Made by a program: the position numbers and the translations under genes. From assembly GCF_015500055.1 (NCBI RefSeq), contig NZ_CP045492.1, positions 3,048,501 to 3,112,500 on the forward strand: DNA of 64,000 nucleotides, written 5' to 3'. The notes beneath the pieces were generated by a model that saw only the letters and a program-made list of their open reading frames with translations, did no database searches and had not been told where the DNA came from. Within the stretch, counting starts at the first letter, position 1; the number at the start of each line of letters is the position of its first letter. This stretch comes from Mesorhizobium sp. NBSH29. GTDB taxonomy: Bacteria; Pseudomonadota; Alphaproteobacteria; Rhizobiales; Rhizobiaceae. This document shows positions 9,501 through 16,790 of this stretch, one piece after another.

Positions 9501-11569
9501 TCGGCTCGCGCGTTGATGCCATTGCCAAGACCTTTGAGGAGGCCGACAGCCGTATCGTCGCCCGCGCCGAGGAAACGGCCTCCGCACTGACGGCACGTGC
9601 AGCCGACATCGTCAACGTGTTCGACGAGAGCGAACAGCGCATCATCGCCCGAACCCATCAAACCTCGGTCGAGCTCGGCTCGCGCGTTGATGCCATCGCC
9701 GGAACTTTTTCGGCTGCCGACGAAAAGCTTGCAGCAGGTGTCGAGCAGATCGCCGCGCGCATCTCCGGTCATGCAGATGTCGTCGAAGGCCGCCTTGCGG
9801 CAAGCGCCGAAGCGATGGGTCAGAAACTGCACGAGCATGTCACCGAAAGCGAACAGCAGTTGGTTCAGCGCGCAAATGTGATAGCCGAGACTTTTGCAGC
9901 TGTCGGCCAGCACATCAGCCAGCGCACCAATGAAGCTGCGCGCTCGATCGGCGAAAACACCCGTGAGCTGAATGAGATGCTCGCCAGCCGCTCAACGGAA
10001 ATATCGCGCATTCTCGACGAAACTGCCAAGCCGCTCGTCGCCCGTTTCGCCGAGAGCGGTGGCGAATTGCAGCGCAGCCTGGAGGACGCGACCCTACAGG
10101 CGACCGAACGGCTGCGATCCGAGAACGCCGCCTTGGTCAACGCTTTGGCCAGCCGCACAGCCGAGACCCTTACAGCAGTCGAGGGCGCCAAATCGAACCT
10201 TGCCGAAAGCGTCAACGGCCTGATCGACCGACTGTCGCTTTCCAACGCTCAGCTTGCCCAGCTCATCGAGACGGCGTCTGAAAACCTGATCGGTGTCGAC
10301 GAGCGTCTGACCTCAACCACGCAAAGCTTCGCCAAGACCACTGAGAAGGCAGCACAGACCTTTGCAAGCTCTGCCCGTCTGATCGACATCAACGCGACAC
10401 GCCTTACCGACCTTTCATCTCACACATTAAAGGATGTAGCAGCGATTGCCGGTCGCTTCGAAGAACATTCCAACCTTCTCTCAAGCGCGTCCGAACTGCT
10501 CGGCGCGGCGCAATCGGGCCTCGCTTCAACGCTCGATGGGCGTCAACACGCGCTGGAAGATCTGGCTGTCGGTCTGGTCAAGAAGTCGGAAGACATTGAG
10601 GCGATGATGCGCTCCTTCGAGGACATCATTGGACGCTCACTGGAGACCGCCGAGGGTCGTACCCGCAAATCCACCGACCAGATCCGCACGTCGATCTCGG
10701 AAGTAGTGGAAGCGGCTACGCAGCGCTTTGCCACTGCCACCGACGAGATGCGCCGCACGGCCGGCTCCATCCGCGAGGAACTGGAGCAGACCCGCGCCGA
10801 ACTGAAGCGCGGCGTGCTCGACATGCCGCTTGAGGCGAAGGAATCGACCACGGCGATTCGCCGCGCCGTTTCCGAGCAAATAAACGCGCTGAAAGAGCTT
10901 TCGGAGATAGTGGCTCGGTCGGGACGTACCGTCGATGTTTCGGAGGCGCGCCCAGCATCGCGACCAGCGCCTGCACCCCAGCCGCGCGCGCCAGAGCCGG
11001 CCCGGCATCCGGCCCAATCGACGGCAGTTCAGGAACGCCGCCCAGCGGCGCCTGCACTTCGTGCCCAGACTGCACCAGTGCCGGCACCGGCACCCGCGCG
11101 TGCCACCAACCAGCAACACCCTGTCGGCTGGGTGAGCGATCTTTTAAGCAACGCCTCCCGCGACGACCGCGACGGCCGCCCTGTGGACGCGCCCCGCCCA
11201 ACCGCTGCTCCGCGGTCACCACTCCATGTCGTGGAATCGCTGAACTCGCTGTCGGTCGACATTGCTCGGGCCATTGACCACGAAGCCTCGGTGGAATTGT
11301 GGGCTCGCTATCGCCGCGGCGAACGCGATGTCTTCACGCGTCGCCTCTATACGCTCAAGGGCCAGCAGACCTTCGATGAAATCCGCCGCAAATACCAGGA
11401 AGACGCCGAGTTCCGTTCGGCAGTGGACCGCTATTGTGAGGACTTTGACCGCCTCTTGAAGGACGTGACACAAGGCGACCGCGACAACATCATGTCGCAA
11501 ACCTACCTCACATCCGACACCGGCAAGGTCTATACCATGCTCGCCCACGCCAGCGGCCGGCTGCGGTAG
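6554..11569 (+). CDS. Giant membrane-anchored coiled-coil protein, growth pole ring (GPR/RgsE)-like
   Basis: About 1671 residues. The ATG at 6554 is preferred to the TTG at 6515. Residues 1-140 are acidic to Pro/Ala-rich and cytoplasmic. Two membrane helices (about 142-166 and 185-207) anchor the N-terminus. More than 1200 residues of Ala/Glu/Arg-rich helix follow, with 18- and 29-residue repeats resembling apolipoprotein repeats. A Pro/Ala-rich linker (about 1463-1555) and a compact conserved-looking C-terminal domain (about 1557-1671, containing LYTLKGQQTF) end the protein. Such proteins are often annotated 'kinesin-like' or 'apolipoprotein A1/A4/E'. Agrobacterium GPR and Sinorhizobium RgsE share this plan and organise polar growth, so I infer a polar scaffold. 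It is not a kinesin: I see no motor P-loop. An intrinsic terminator follows the stop. Confidence 0.8.
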   Translation: MARKPNTTQSLDNDVARELEEALDFDLTGGDLDIAASIEDLETQISEAASQLAQESRNGAGKAAAAYSSAPEKIARSEPKPEARKPAEKPTLAPATPVPPAGKGNKPEANGNRPQSFAPANDDRQSEKDFRAALNGLNRRSSSAIYWMVALLTLAWVAGGALTAHLLFGPEVWQIRTTQAFVARPYLIVLGIATLVPIVVFWAFAVMMRRAQEMRMAARSMTELALRFAEPESMAQDRVMMVGQAVRREVAAMGEGIERTLARAVELETLVHTEVNELERAYSQNESRIRNLVDGLGSERDALITHAERVRSSISGAHETLRDELGGATDMIRDSILAASTKLSMTITDSGGTLIDRINESGMSIYDSIDGRMDAISNRITTSGEAFASLLDTRIATLTQSTDDVTRSLSQMLDERATGMVSLLGSATETLNTELQSRLHNIEQTLAERGQALIGEFQTRAEALDTGTEKLNSALEARARQINETLVERTREIANTFTNSKQNLAEMIDIGKAQIGADMADIVMSTSKMLESRASDFASRLEASRGILGEAINADIKKLSDTRAGIDLAVEDQAQKLAEARERMAAALHEDLEKFADGRAEIDLAIGSHLQKLSEGRTILSRALDSDLHKITEQRATIDAELGGQLERLDAGRAKLSETLASDMQKVSQARAHVDETINSHVGKLAEGRNLLSRALEADLQKLQESRAGIDNIVAGQVTKLAEGRDILSRALEADLEKLNDSRSIIDGVVISHVQTLTERREDISGALAMDIEKIEDAFRRQTGVIEERTSTMETALAAGIENVRGVLERSAGAVAGALREKVLGITATLGEEANKALETVDERIARRAELSGETLAARAAEIAKTFDEADERLAARAMDSAGSLIGRVTDVTRTFEQADQRLASRVDETAATLTARIDETGVSLAARAVEIARTFEEADSRIVARAEETASALTSRAADIVNVFDESEQRIIARTHQASVELGSRVDAIAKTFEEADSRIVARAEETASALTARAADIVNVFDESEQRIIARTHQTSVELGSRVDAIAGTFSAADEKLAAGVEQIAARISGHADVVEGRLAASAEAMGQKLHEHVTESEQQLVQRANVIAETFAAVGQHISQRTNEAARSIGENTRELNEMLASRSTEISRILDETAKPLVARFAESGGELQRSLEDATLQATERLRSENAALVNALASRTAETLTAVEGAKSNLAESVNGLIDRLSLSNAQLAQLIETASENLIGVDERLTSTTQSFAKTTEKAAQTFASSARLIDINATRLTDLSSHTLKDVAAIAGRFEEHSNLLSSASELLGAAQSGLASTLDGRQHALEDLAVGLVKKSEDIEAMMRSFEDIIGRSLETAEGRTRKSTDQIRTSISEVVEAATQRFATATDEMRRTAGSIREELEQTRAELKRGVLDMPLEAKESTTAIRRAVSEQINALKELSEIVARSGRTVDVSEARPASRPAPAPQPRAPEPARHPAQSTAVQERRPAAPALRAQTAPVPAPAPARATNQQHPVGWVSDLLSNASRDDRDGRPVDAPRPTAAPRSPLHVVESLNSLSVDIARAIDHEASVELWARYRRGERDVFTRRLYTLKGQQTFDEIRRKYQEDAEFRSAVDRYCEDFDRLLKDVTQGDRDNIMSQTYLTSDTGKVYTMLAHASGRLR
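8219..8920 (+). repeat. Thirteen in-register 18-residue (54-bp) coding repeats
   Basis: Inside the giant coiled-coil gene, thirteen consecutive units of exactly 18 residues fit a pattern of hydrophobic-x-K-L-x-E-G/S-R with an aliphatic second half. From about unit 4 to unit 11 two subtypes mostly alternate: one like LxKLxEGRxxLSRALEAD and one like LxKLxxSRAxIDxxVxxH, so the higher-order period there is 36 residues. There are no insertions or deletions between units. Eighteen residues is five helical turns (7+11), consistent with a continuous coiled coil with a hendecad component. The repeats are degenerate at DNA level, so they are old compared with the 174-bp duplication further on. Confidence 0.85.
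9134..9775 (+). repeat. 29-residue coding repeats with a 174-bp tandem duplication
   Basis: Seven units of 29 residues (87 bp), of the type AEIAxTFEEADxRLAARA plus eleven more, run from 9134 to 9775. A single 11-residue piece (9308-9340) is inserted between units two and three. Units three and four (9341-9514) are repeated almost exactly as units five and six (9515-9688): 174 bp, 58 residues, with only four or so residue changes, while several synonymous third positions differ. The lengths 11, 18 and 29 are related (29 = 18 + 11), so the whole rod appears to be built from 7- and 11-residue helical modules. Confidence 0.88.
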
Positions 11570-11592
11570 ACGAAACATCTGAACAACGAAAA

Positions 11593-11623
11593 GGGGGCTC
11601 GCATTTGCGAGCCCCCCTTTTTT
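11593..11623 (+). terminator. Rho-independent terminator of the giant coiled-coil gene
   Basis: A 10-bp GC-rich perfect stem (GGGGGCTCGC at 11593-11602 with GCGAGCCCCC at 11607-11616), a four-base loop, then one C and six T residues at 11618-11623. It lies 24 bp after the stop at 11569. The opposite strand has only a short A/T tract, so it may also help end the convergent lipoprotein operon, but the plus strand is the better fit. Confidence 0.92.
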
Positions 11624-11647
11624 ATTGCATCTCGACTGCAGCCAAAC

Positions 11648-12316
11648 TCACATCACTGAAACCGACCAGCTCACGATCGCGTCGGCAGCTTCGCCGAACG
11701 CGGAATCGAGCGCTCGAACATAAGCTTCATTGCCTGTCCCGCCACCAACAGCCGCCGTCGCGGTAAACGTTTTGGAGGCCTTCACCTGTCCGTTGCGGTC
11801 GTTGAGTATCTTGACGAACAGTTCCACTTCGGCGCGATTGCCGCCCGCGACATCGATCTGGAATGCACGAATTTCGGCGATCACCTGATAATCGATGGCC
11901 AGCCCCTGCCCGGGCGTCCCGACGCCGCTGAAGCTGCCCGAGCGCTGGAACGCCTCGCCTAACCGCGCCTGCACGACCTTTGGCAGCCGGTCGGCCCATT
12001 GCGCACCTTTGAGATACTGGATTGATCCGGCGCTGGGCTGGATCACGATATTTTGCCCGTCGAGCGATTTCAGCGCCAGTGGCTCGGCAATCAGCACCTG
12101 CGTGCCGGCGCGGCTGCGACCCGTTGAAGGAGCCGGTGCGGAAAGATCGTAGGTATCCAGCGGTGCAGGACCACCGCCGGGCAACGCCGCACAGCCGGCA
12201 AGCGCCAACAAGGCCAGCCCCCCTGCCAACAACCTGTTGGTGCGGCGCCTATCCGAATTCCTCTCGCGATGCAAAGCGTTCAGCCCCCCGGAGCCTTCTT
12301 GTTTCTGTTTTGCCAT
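11648..12316 (-). CDS. ABC-type transport auxiliary lipoprotein of the MCE operon
   Basis: A 222-residue protein. Residues 25-45 are a lipoprotein signal ending in LALAGCA, whose Cys is the lipidation site. The mature part fits the ABC_trans_aux/PqiC type: an N-terminal TYDLSAP element and a later segment on loss or gain of homologous subunits (VVQARLGEAFQ). PqiC-type lipoproteins sit in the outer membrane and dock MCE proteins. The ATG at 12316 has a purine-rich AAGAG upstream and is preferred; a TTG at 12349 would add 11 residues and overlap the upstream gene by four bases. It is the last gene of the four-gene mla-like operon. Confidence 0.85.
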   Translation of the reverse strand: MAKQKQEGSGGLNALHRERNSDRRRTNRLLAGGLALLALAGCAALPGGGPAPLDTYDLSAPAPSTGRSRAGTQVLIAEPLALKSLDGQNIVIQPSAGSIQYLKGAQWADRLPKVVQARLGEAFQRSGSFSGVGTPGQGLAIDYQVIAEIRAFQIDVAGGNRAEVELFVKILNDRNGQVKASKTFTATAAVGGGTGNEAYVRALDSAFGEAADAIVSWSVSVM

Positions 12317-12345
12317 AAATCTCTTGCGGCTCGTGGTGGATGAAG

Positions 12346-13719
12346 TCAACGCCGTGCCCGCCCGTCATACTGGCGCACTTCGCCTTCGCCGCCACTCAGT
12401 ATCTTCTGCGGGTTGCGGCTGAGATCGGTAACAGCTTCCTCAATGCGCGTGATCGAACGGCGGCTGTCGCGCGCTAAAGCTTCAATCTCACCGAGCCCTT
12501 GCGTCGAAAACTTCGCAAAGCCATCGGTTATGACGCCAAGCCGCCCATTCAAGGTATCGGCTACCTGCTTGAACGATTTCAGAGTGCGGCTTGCATCCGC
12601 CATCAGACCTTCCGTCTGGCCAGACCCAAGCAGATTGTCGACCTTAACCAAAATACCATCGACCCGCACCGAAGCCTGGTTCAGGCGCTGGGCCAATTGT
12701 TTGGCATCCCCCACCATCTGGTCGATATCGTCGGCGCGTTTGCCGAATTTTTCGGTGACCTTTGCGACATCGCTGGCAGCGCGGTTGGCTGTTTCACTGG
12801 CTTTGGCGATATTGGCCAAAGCAATACGCACATCTTCCGGGTTAACCGCACCGACCACACTGTCGACCTTGGCAAGAGAATCCGTGGCCTTCTTCGAAAG
12901 CGCATCCACTGATTGCAGGGTCGCATCGGCTGATGCCATGATCCGGGTTATTTCATCGCTGCTGTCACTGAGGCTTTTGGTAAAAGTTTCAACATTGCCA
13001 ACAATGGTGGCTACCTTTTCTCTGTCGACCGACTTGAGCAGTCCTTCTGCCGCCTCCAGCGTACCGTCCAGCTTGCCCGAAACACCGGCGAGTTCCTCCG
13101 AAAGCGATGTCACGCTCGTCAGGAAAGTGTCGATACCATCGGCATTTTTCGCCAAAGCGTCAGAAAATTTCTGCGCATTCATAGCAGTCTGAGTCAGCGG
13201 CCCGCGGGCATCACCAACAAATCCTTCGAGCTGATTCAACACATTGTCGGCGCGTTTGAAAATATCCTGCGCCGTCTGCAATAGATTGGTCACCGCAGAC
13301 GGGTTGGCAGTGATTTCCGCAACGGTGCCATTTTCCTGCGCTTCGGCCAGAATGTTCGGCCCCTTGGAATCCGTTCCCTTCAGCTCAATATTCGCCTGTC
13401 CCGTGAGACCGGCCAAACCAATATCAGCCTGTGTGGATCGCGTAATTGGCGTATACCGGTCCACCACTGTATCGGCGATGGCAACGGTCGGATTGTCGAC
13501 ATCAATAAAGACGCGGCGCACATCACCGACCTTGACGCCGTTGAACGAAACCGCACTTCCACGGCTAAGGCCGGAAGCAGAGCCTGGAATGCGCACGCGC
13601 AGTTCGACCGACTCCCCTCGATCACCAATTGCCGCGGTCCAGTACACAAAGGCAAAGGCAGCCAGAATGGCAGCCAGAGTAAAAATACCGACGATAACGT
13701 AGTTAGCTCTGGTTTCCAT
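12346..13719 (-). CDS. MCE-domain (MlaD-family) lipid-transport protein
   Basis: A 457-residue periplasmic protein anchored by one N-terminal helix (about residues 7-28). The MCE domain (about 38-120) follows, with the typical GLSRGSAVSFNGVKVGDV run and a later GLTGQANIELKG. The remaining 330 residues are long helices rich in Ala/Asp/Lys, far beyond the ~180 residues of E. coli MlaD. Helical extensions of this kind can form a periplasmic tube or needle in other MCE proteins. It is the substrate channel of the ABC system encoded by the two upstream genes and probably moves phospholipids between the membranes. Confidence 0.9.
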   Translation of the reverse strand: METRANYVIVGIFTLAAILAAFAFVYWTAAIGDRGESVELRVRIPGSASGLSRGSAVSFNGVKVGDVRRVFIDVDNPTVAIADTVVDRYTPITRSTQADIGLAGLTGQANIELKGTDSKGPNILAEAQENGTVAEITANPSAVTNLLQTAQDIFKRADNVLNQLEGFVGDARGPLTQTAMNAQKFSDALAKNADGIDTFLTSVTSLSEELAGVSGKLDGTLEAAEGLLKSVDREKVATIVGNVETFTKSLSDSSDEITRIMASADATLQSVDALSKKATDSLAKVDSVVGAVNPEDVRIALANIAKASETANRAASDVAKVTEKFGKRADDIDQMVGDAKQLAQRLNQASVRVDGILVKVDNLLGSGQTEGLMADASRTLKSFKQVADTLNGRLGVITDGFAKFSTQGLGEIEALARDSRRSITRIEEAVTDLSRNPQKILSGGEGEVRQYDGRARR

Positions 13720-13724
13720 GCGTC

Positions 13725-14546
13725 CTAGTTTCTCGCAGACATATCGAGCTGCCGTGCGCGCTTGCCGCGGAAGTAGGATTTAACCCACGGTTCCTCGCTG
13801 GCAAGCATGTCTTGAACTGTCCCTTCAACGAGCACCTTTTTATTTCCGAGTACGGCAATCCTGTCACACACCGAAAATAGGCTGTCGAGATCATGGGTCA
13901 CCATATAGACGGTGAGCCCCATCGTGTCGCGCAGCTTGGCGACAAGCTCGTCGAAATCAGCTGCGCCAATGGGATCAAGTCCTGAAGTGGGCTCATCCAG
14001 AAACACAATGTCTGGGTCCAGCGCCAACGCGCGGGCAAGTGCTGCGCGCTTGATCATACCGCCGGAAAGCTCAGAGGGAAATTTGAGGGCTGCGTCGCGC
14101 GGAAGGCCTACCAGTTCGATCTTGAGCAATGCCAGTTCATCCATCAGCTTCTTGGGAAGGTCCAGATATTCGCGCATCGGCACCTGAACGTTCTCCTGCA
14201 CCGTCAACGACGAGAACAACGCACCGTGCTGGAACAGCACTCCAAGCCGCATATCGATGCGCATGCGTTCCAGATCGTTGGCCTTATCGACATCGATCCC
14301 AAACAGCTGGATGGTACCGCCGCGCTTCCTGTTGAGCCCCAAAATAGTTCGCAGCAATACTGACTTGCCGGCACCCGACGCCCCCACAAACCCAAGAATT
14401 TCGCCCCGATAGATATCAAGCGACAGATTGTCGAGCACTACTTTGTCGTCAAAAGCCACGGTTATATCACGTGCCGAAAGAACGATTTCGTTATCGCCCT
14501 CGGCGCCACTCGGCAGCTCGTTTTGCTGTGCTTGGTAGTTGTCCAT
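13725..14546 (-). CDS. MlaF-type ABC transporter ATPase
   Basis: A 273-residue nucleotide-binding subunit with Walker A GASGAGKS, the signature LSGGMIKRAALARAL, Walker B DIVFLDEPTSGLD and a switch histidine in VTHDLDS. The LSGGM signature followed by a basic residue is usual for the MlaF/Mkl group. It powers the STAS-permease encoded 8 bp upstream and the MCE protein encoded 5 bp downstream. The tight spacing marks one transcription unit from 15727 to 11648. Confidence 0.93.
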   Translation of the reverse strand: MDNYQAQQNELPSGAEGDNEIVLSARDITVAFDDKVVLDNLSLDIYRGEILGFVGASGAGKSVLLRTILGLNRKRGGTIQLFGIDVDKANDLERMRIDMRLGVLFQHGALFSSLTVQENVQVPMREYLDLPKKLMDELALLKIELVGLPRDAALKFPSELSGGMIKRAALARALALDPDIVFLDEPTSGLDPIGAADFDELVAKLRDTMGLTVYMVTHDLDSLFSVCDRIAVLGNKKVLVEGTVQDMLASEEPWVKSYFRGKRARQLDMSARN

Positions 14547-14554
14547 CCGGCGCC

Positions 14555-15727
14555 CTAAAAATTGATCGTTGCGTAGAAGATCGCGAACATGCCATCGACG
14601 ATAATCACCACGAAAATTGATTTCACCACTGAAGATGTGACGTGCAGGCCGAGCGACTCTGCACTGCCGCCCACCTTCATGCCTTCCACCGAGCCGATGA
14701 TTCCTATGATAATGGCCATAAACGGCGCTTTGATGAGCCCCGCCAGAATCGTCGACAGATCGATGGAGGACCGCATGCGATCAATAAACGCCTCTGGTGG
14801 AATGCCCGAATAGACCCACGTCACCGCAATAGCCCCGCCGATTGCGGCAAAGTTTGCTGCAATCGTCAGGCATGGCAATGCGATGACCAGCGCCACCAAG
14901 CGCGGAAACACCAGCACGCCAACCGGGTTTAGCCCGATGACTGTTAGCGCATCGACCTCCTCACGCATTTTCATAGAGCCGATTTCCGCTGTGATGGCAC
15001 TGCCGGAGCGCCCAGCTATCATAATGGCGGTCAACAGCACGCCCATCTCGCGTAGCACCAGGATGCCAACAAGATCGACGACAAATATTTCTGCCCCGAA
15101 ATAGCGAAGCTGAAAGGCGCCCTGCTGCGCGACGATTGCCCCGACAATCGCGGCCATCAGCACCACCACCGGGATGGCACCAACACCCATACGGTCGATC
15201 TGCGACACTATCGCCGCGATATTGACCCCATGTCCACGTCCGAGCTTCATCTGGGCGCCTCGAATGGTCGACCCTAAAATGTACATCGAAGCAACGAAGT
15301 CATCGCGCGCGGCGTAAACTGCACGGCCAAGCGCTTCCATCACGCGCACTAGAAAACTTCGATGCGCAGGCGGTTCCGGCGCTTGCTTGCCGCGCGTGGC
15401 ATCGCCGACCGCCCCGAGAAGCACACTTGCCGCCTTGCTTTCGCCCGTGAGAGTAATTTCCCTACCGTCGAAAGAAATCAGCCGCTCAATCAACCAGGCG
15501 CCGGCGGTGTCCATCTTGCCAATGCCTGAAATGTCGAGGGAAATGGGTCGGCTATCGGCTCGGGCTTCGAGTTCCCGCATAGGACCATCAACGAGGTGCA
15601 CGCCGCGCGTGGTCCAGTTGCCCGAAAGTGTACAGGCAAGTCCGTGCTCGGTCTCCATGACCTCGACACGGGGAACATTGGCGGCATCCTGCGCGCGATC
15701 CGGCTCAGCCTTGACGGTGTTTGGCAT
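14555..15727 (-). CDS. MlaE-type ABC permease with N-terminal STAS domain
   Basis: A 390-residue protein. Residues about 20-115 look like a STAS fold (ISLDISGIGKMDTAGAWLIERL is the typical strand-helix), while residues about 150-390 are the MlaE permease with five or six membrane helices and the family loop GRSGSAITAEIGSMKMREEVDAL. In E. coli the STAS protein MlaB is a separate subunit that binds the ATPase; here it is fused to the permease, a known arrangement in alphaproteobacteria. First gene of the operon, with a possible TAAGAG Shine-Dalgarno upstream of the ATG. Confidence 0.92.
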   Translation of the reverse strand: MPNTVKAEPDRAQDAANVPRVEVMETEHGLACTLSGNWTTRGVHLVDGPMRELEARADSRPISLDISGIGKMDTAGAWLIERLISFDGREITLTGESKAASVLLGAVGDATRGKQAPEPPAHRSFLVRVMEALGRAVYAARDDFVASMYILGSTIRGAQMKLGRGHGVNIAAIVSQIDRMGVGAIPVVVLMAAIVGAIVAQQGAFQLRYFGAEIFVVDLVGILVLREMGVLLTAIMIAGRSGSAITAEIGSMKMREEVDALTVIGLNPVGVLVFPRLVALVIALPCLTIAANFAAIGGAIAVTWVYSGIPPEAFIDRMRSSIDLSTILAGLIKAPFMAIIIGIIGSVEGMKVGGSAESLGLHVTSSVVKSIFVVIIVDGMFAIFYATINF

Positions 15728-15803
15728 GCAAAACTCTTACCCTGTCGGCCCATGTCTGTCACTTTGCACCGACACATCAGGCTGATTCCAGGGATGGATA
15801 TAT

Positions 15804-16790
15804 ATGGCGCGTGACATTTCCGTCGAGGCCGAGCGATTTCCCATTGCCGGAACCTTCACCATTTCCCGCGGTTCCAAGACCGAGGCGGAGGTTATTACCT
15901 GTCAGATCCGCGACCGCGACGCGATCGGGCGCGGTGAATGCGTGCCCTACAAACGCTATGGCGAAACGATGGAAAGCGTCGAGGCCGAGATAAGGGCCGC
16001 CTCGCAGGACATTGCCCACGGCATCGACAGGCAGGAGCTTTTGGGGATCATGGCTGCCGGCGCTGCACGCAACGCTGTCGATTGCGCGCTTTGGGACCTT
16101 GAAGCAAAGCTTTCTGGCCGCAGGGTTTTTGAAACGGTCTGCACCGGCCAGCCTAAGCCGCTGACGACTGCCTTCACGCTGTCGCTTGGAACACCTGAGA
16201 CGATGGCAGAACAGGCGCGCGCCAATGCGCAGCGCCCCCTGCTGAAAGTTAAAATCGGGGGAGGCGATGGCGATATCGATCGCATCCGCGCTGTCGTCGA
16301 AGCCGCACCGCAAAGCCGTATCATTCTAGACGCCAATGAGGGTTGGACCGACGCTAACGTGGAAGCAAACCTCGCGGCCGCTGCAGCCCTCGGCGTAGCG
16401 CTTGTCGAACAGCCCCTGCCCGCCGGCGCAGACATGATCCTTCGACGCATTGTGCGCGCGGTTCCGGTCTGCGCCGATGAGAGCGTGCACACCGCTGACG
16501 GGCTCGCAGCCCTTGCCGATCTCTATGACGTGATAAACATCAAACTCGACAAGGCCGGCGGCCTTACCGCCGCGCTGGAACTGCGCGACCGGGCACGCGA
16601 GCTGGGTTTTGGAGTTATGGTAGGTTGCATGGTGGGAACCTCGCTGGCCATGGCACCCGCCATCTTGCTGGCCCAAGGCGCCGATTTCGTAGACCTCGAC
16701 GGGCCATTGCTTCTGGCGCGCGACCGCGTGCCGGGACTGGTCTACGAGGGATCGCTCGTGTCAGCGCCAGAGACCGCGCTGTGGGGCTGA
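15804..16790 (+). CDS. N-acetyl-D-glutamate/dipeptide epimerase family enzyme (L-Ala-D/L-Glu epimerase type)
   Basis: A 328-residue member of the enolase superfamily, muconate-lactonizing subgroup. The acid/base lysines lie in LLKVKIG (K148/K150) and IKLDK (K247/K250). The magnesium ligands are D176 (DANEG), E202 (EQPLP) and D225 (ADES). This set and the length fit L-Ala-D/L-Glu epimerases, which recycle murein peptides. Substrate choice within the subgroup cannot be fixed by eye. It starts 76 bp from the divergent mla operon. Its last 30 bp overlap the 3' end of the convergent MFS gene. Confidence 0.85.
   Translation: MARDISVEAERFPIAGTFTISRGSKTEAEVITCQIRDRDAIGRGECVPYKRYGETMESVEAEIRAASQDIAHGIDRQELLGIMAAGAARNAVDCALWDLEAKLSGRRVFETVCTGQPKPLTTAFTLSLGTPETMAEQARANAQRPLLKVKIGGGDGDIDRIRAVVEAAPQSRIILDANEGWTDANVEANLAAAAALGVALVEQPLPAGADMILRRIVRAVPVCADESVHTADGLAALADLYDVINIKLDKAGGLTAALELRDRARELGFGVMVGCMVGTSLAMAPAILLAQGADFVDLDGPLLLARDRVPGLVYEGSLVSAPETALWG

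Noticed and set aside
8219-9775. Regular DNA repeats that might be taken for a CRISPR or satellite
   Set aside because: The repeats keep the reading frame, vary at silent sites and have no unique spacers; they are protein repeats.
6554-11569. Kinesin or apolipoprotein identity for the giant protein
   Set aside because: No motor-domain P-loop is present; similarity to apolipoproteins is only the amphipathic 11-residue helical periodicity.
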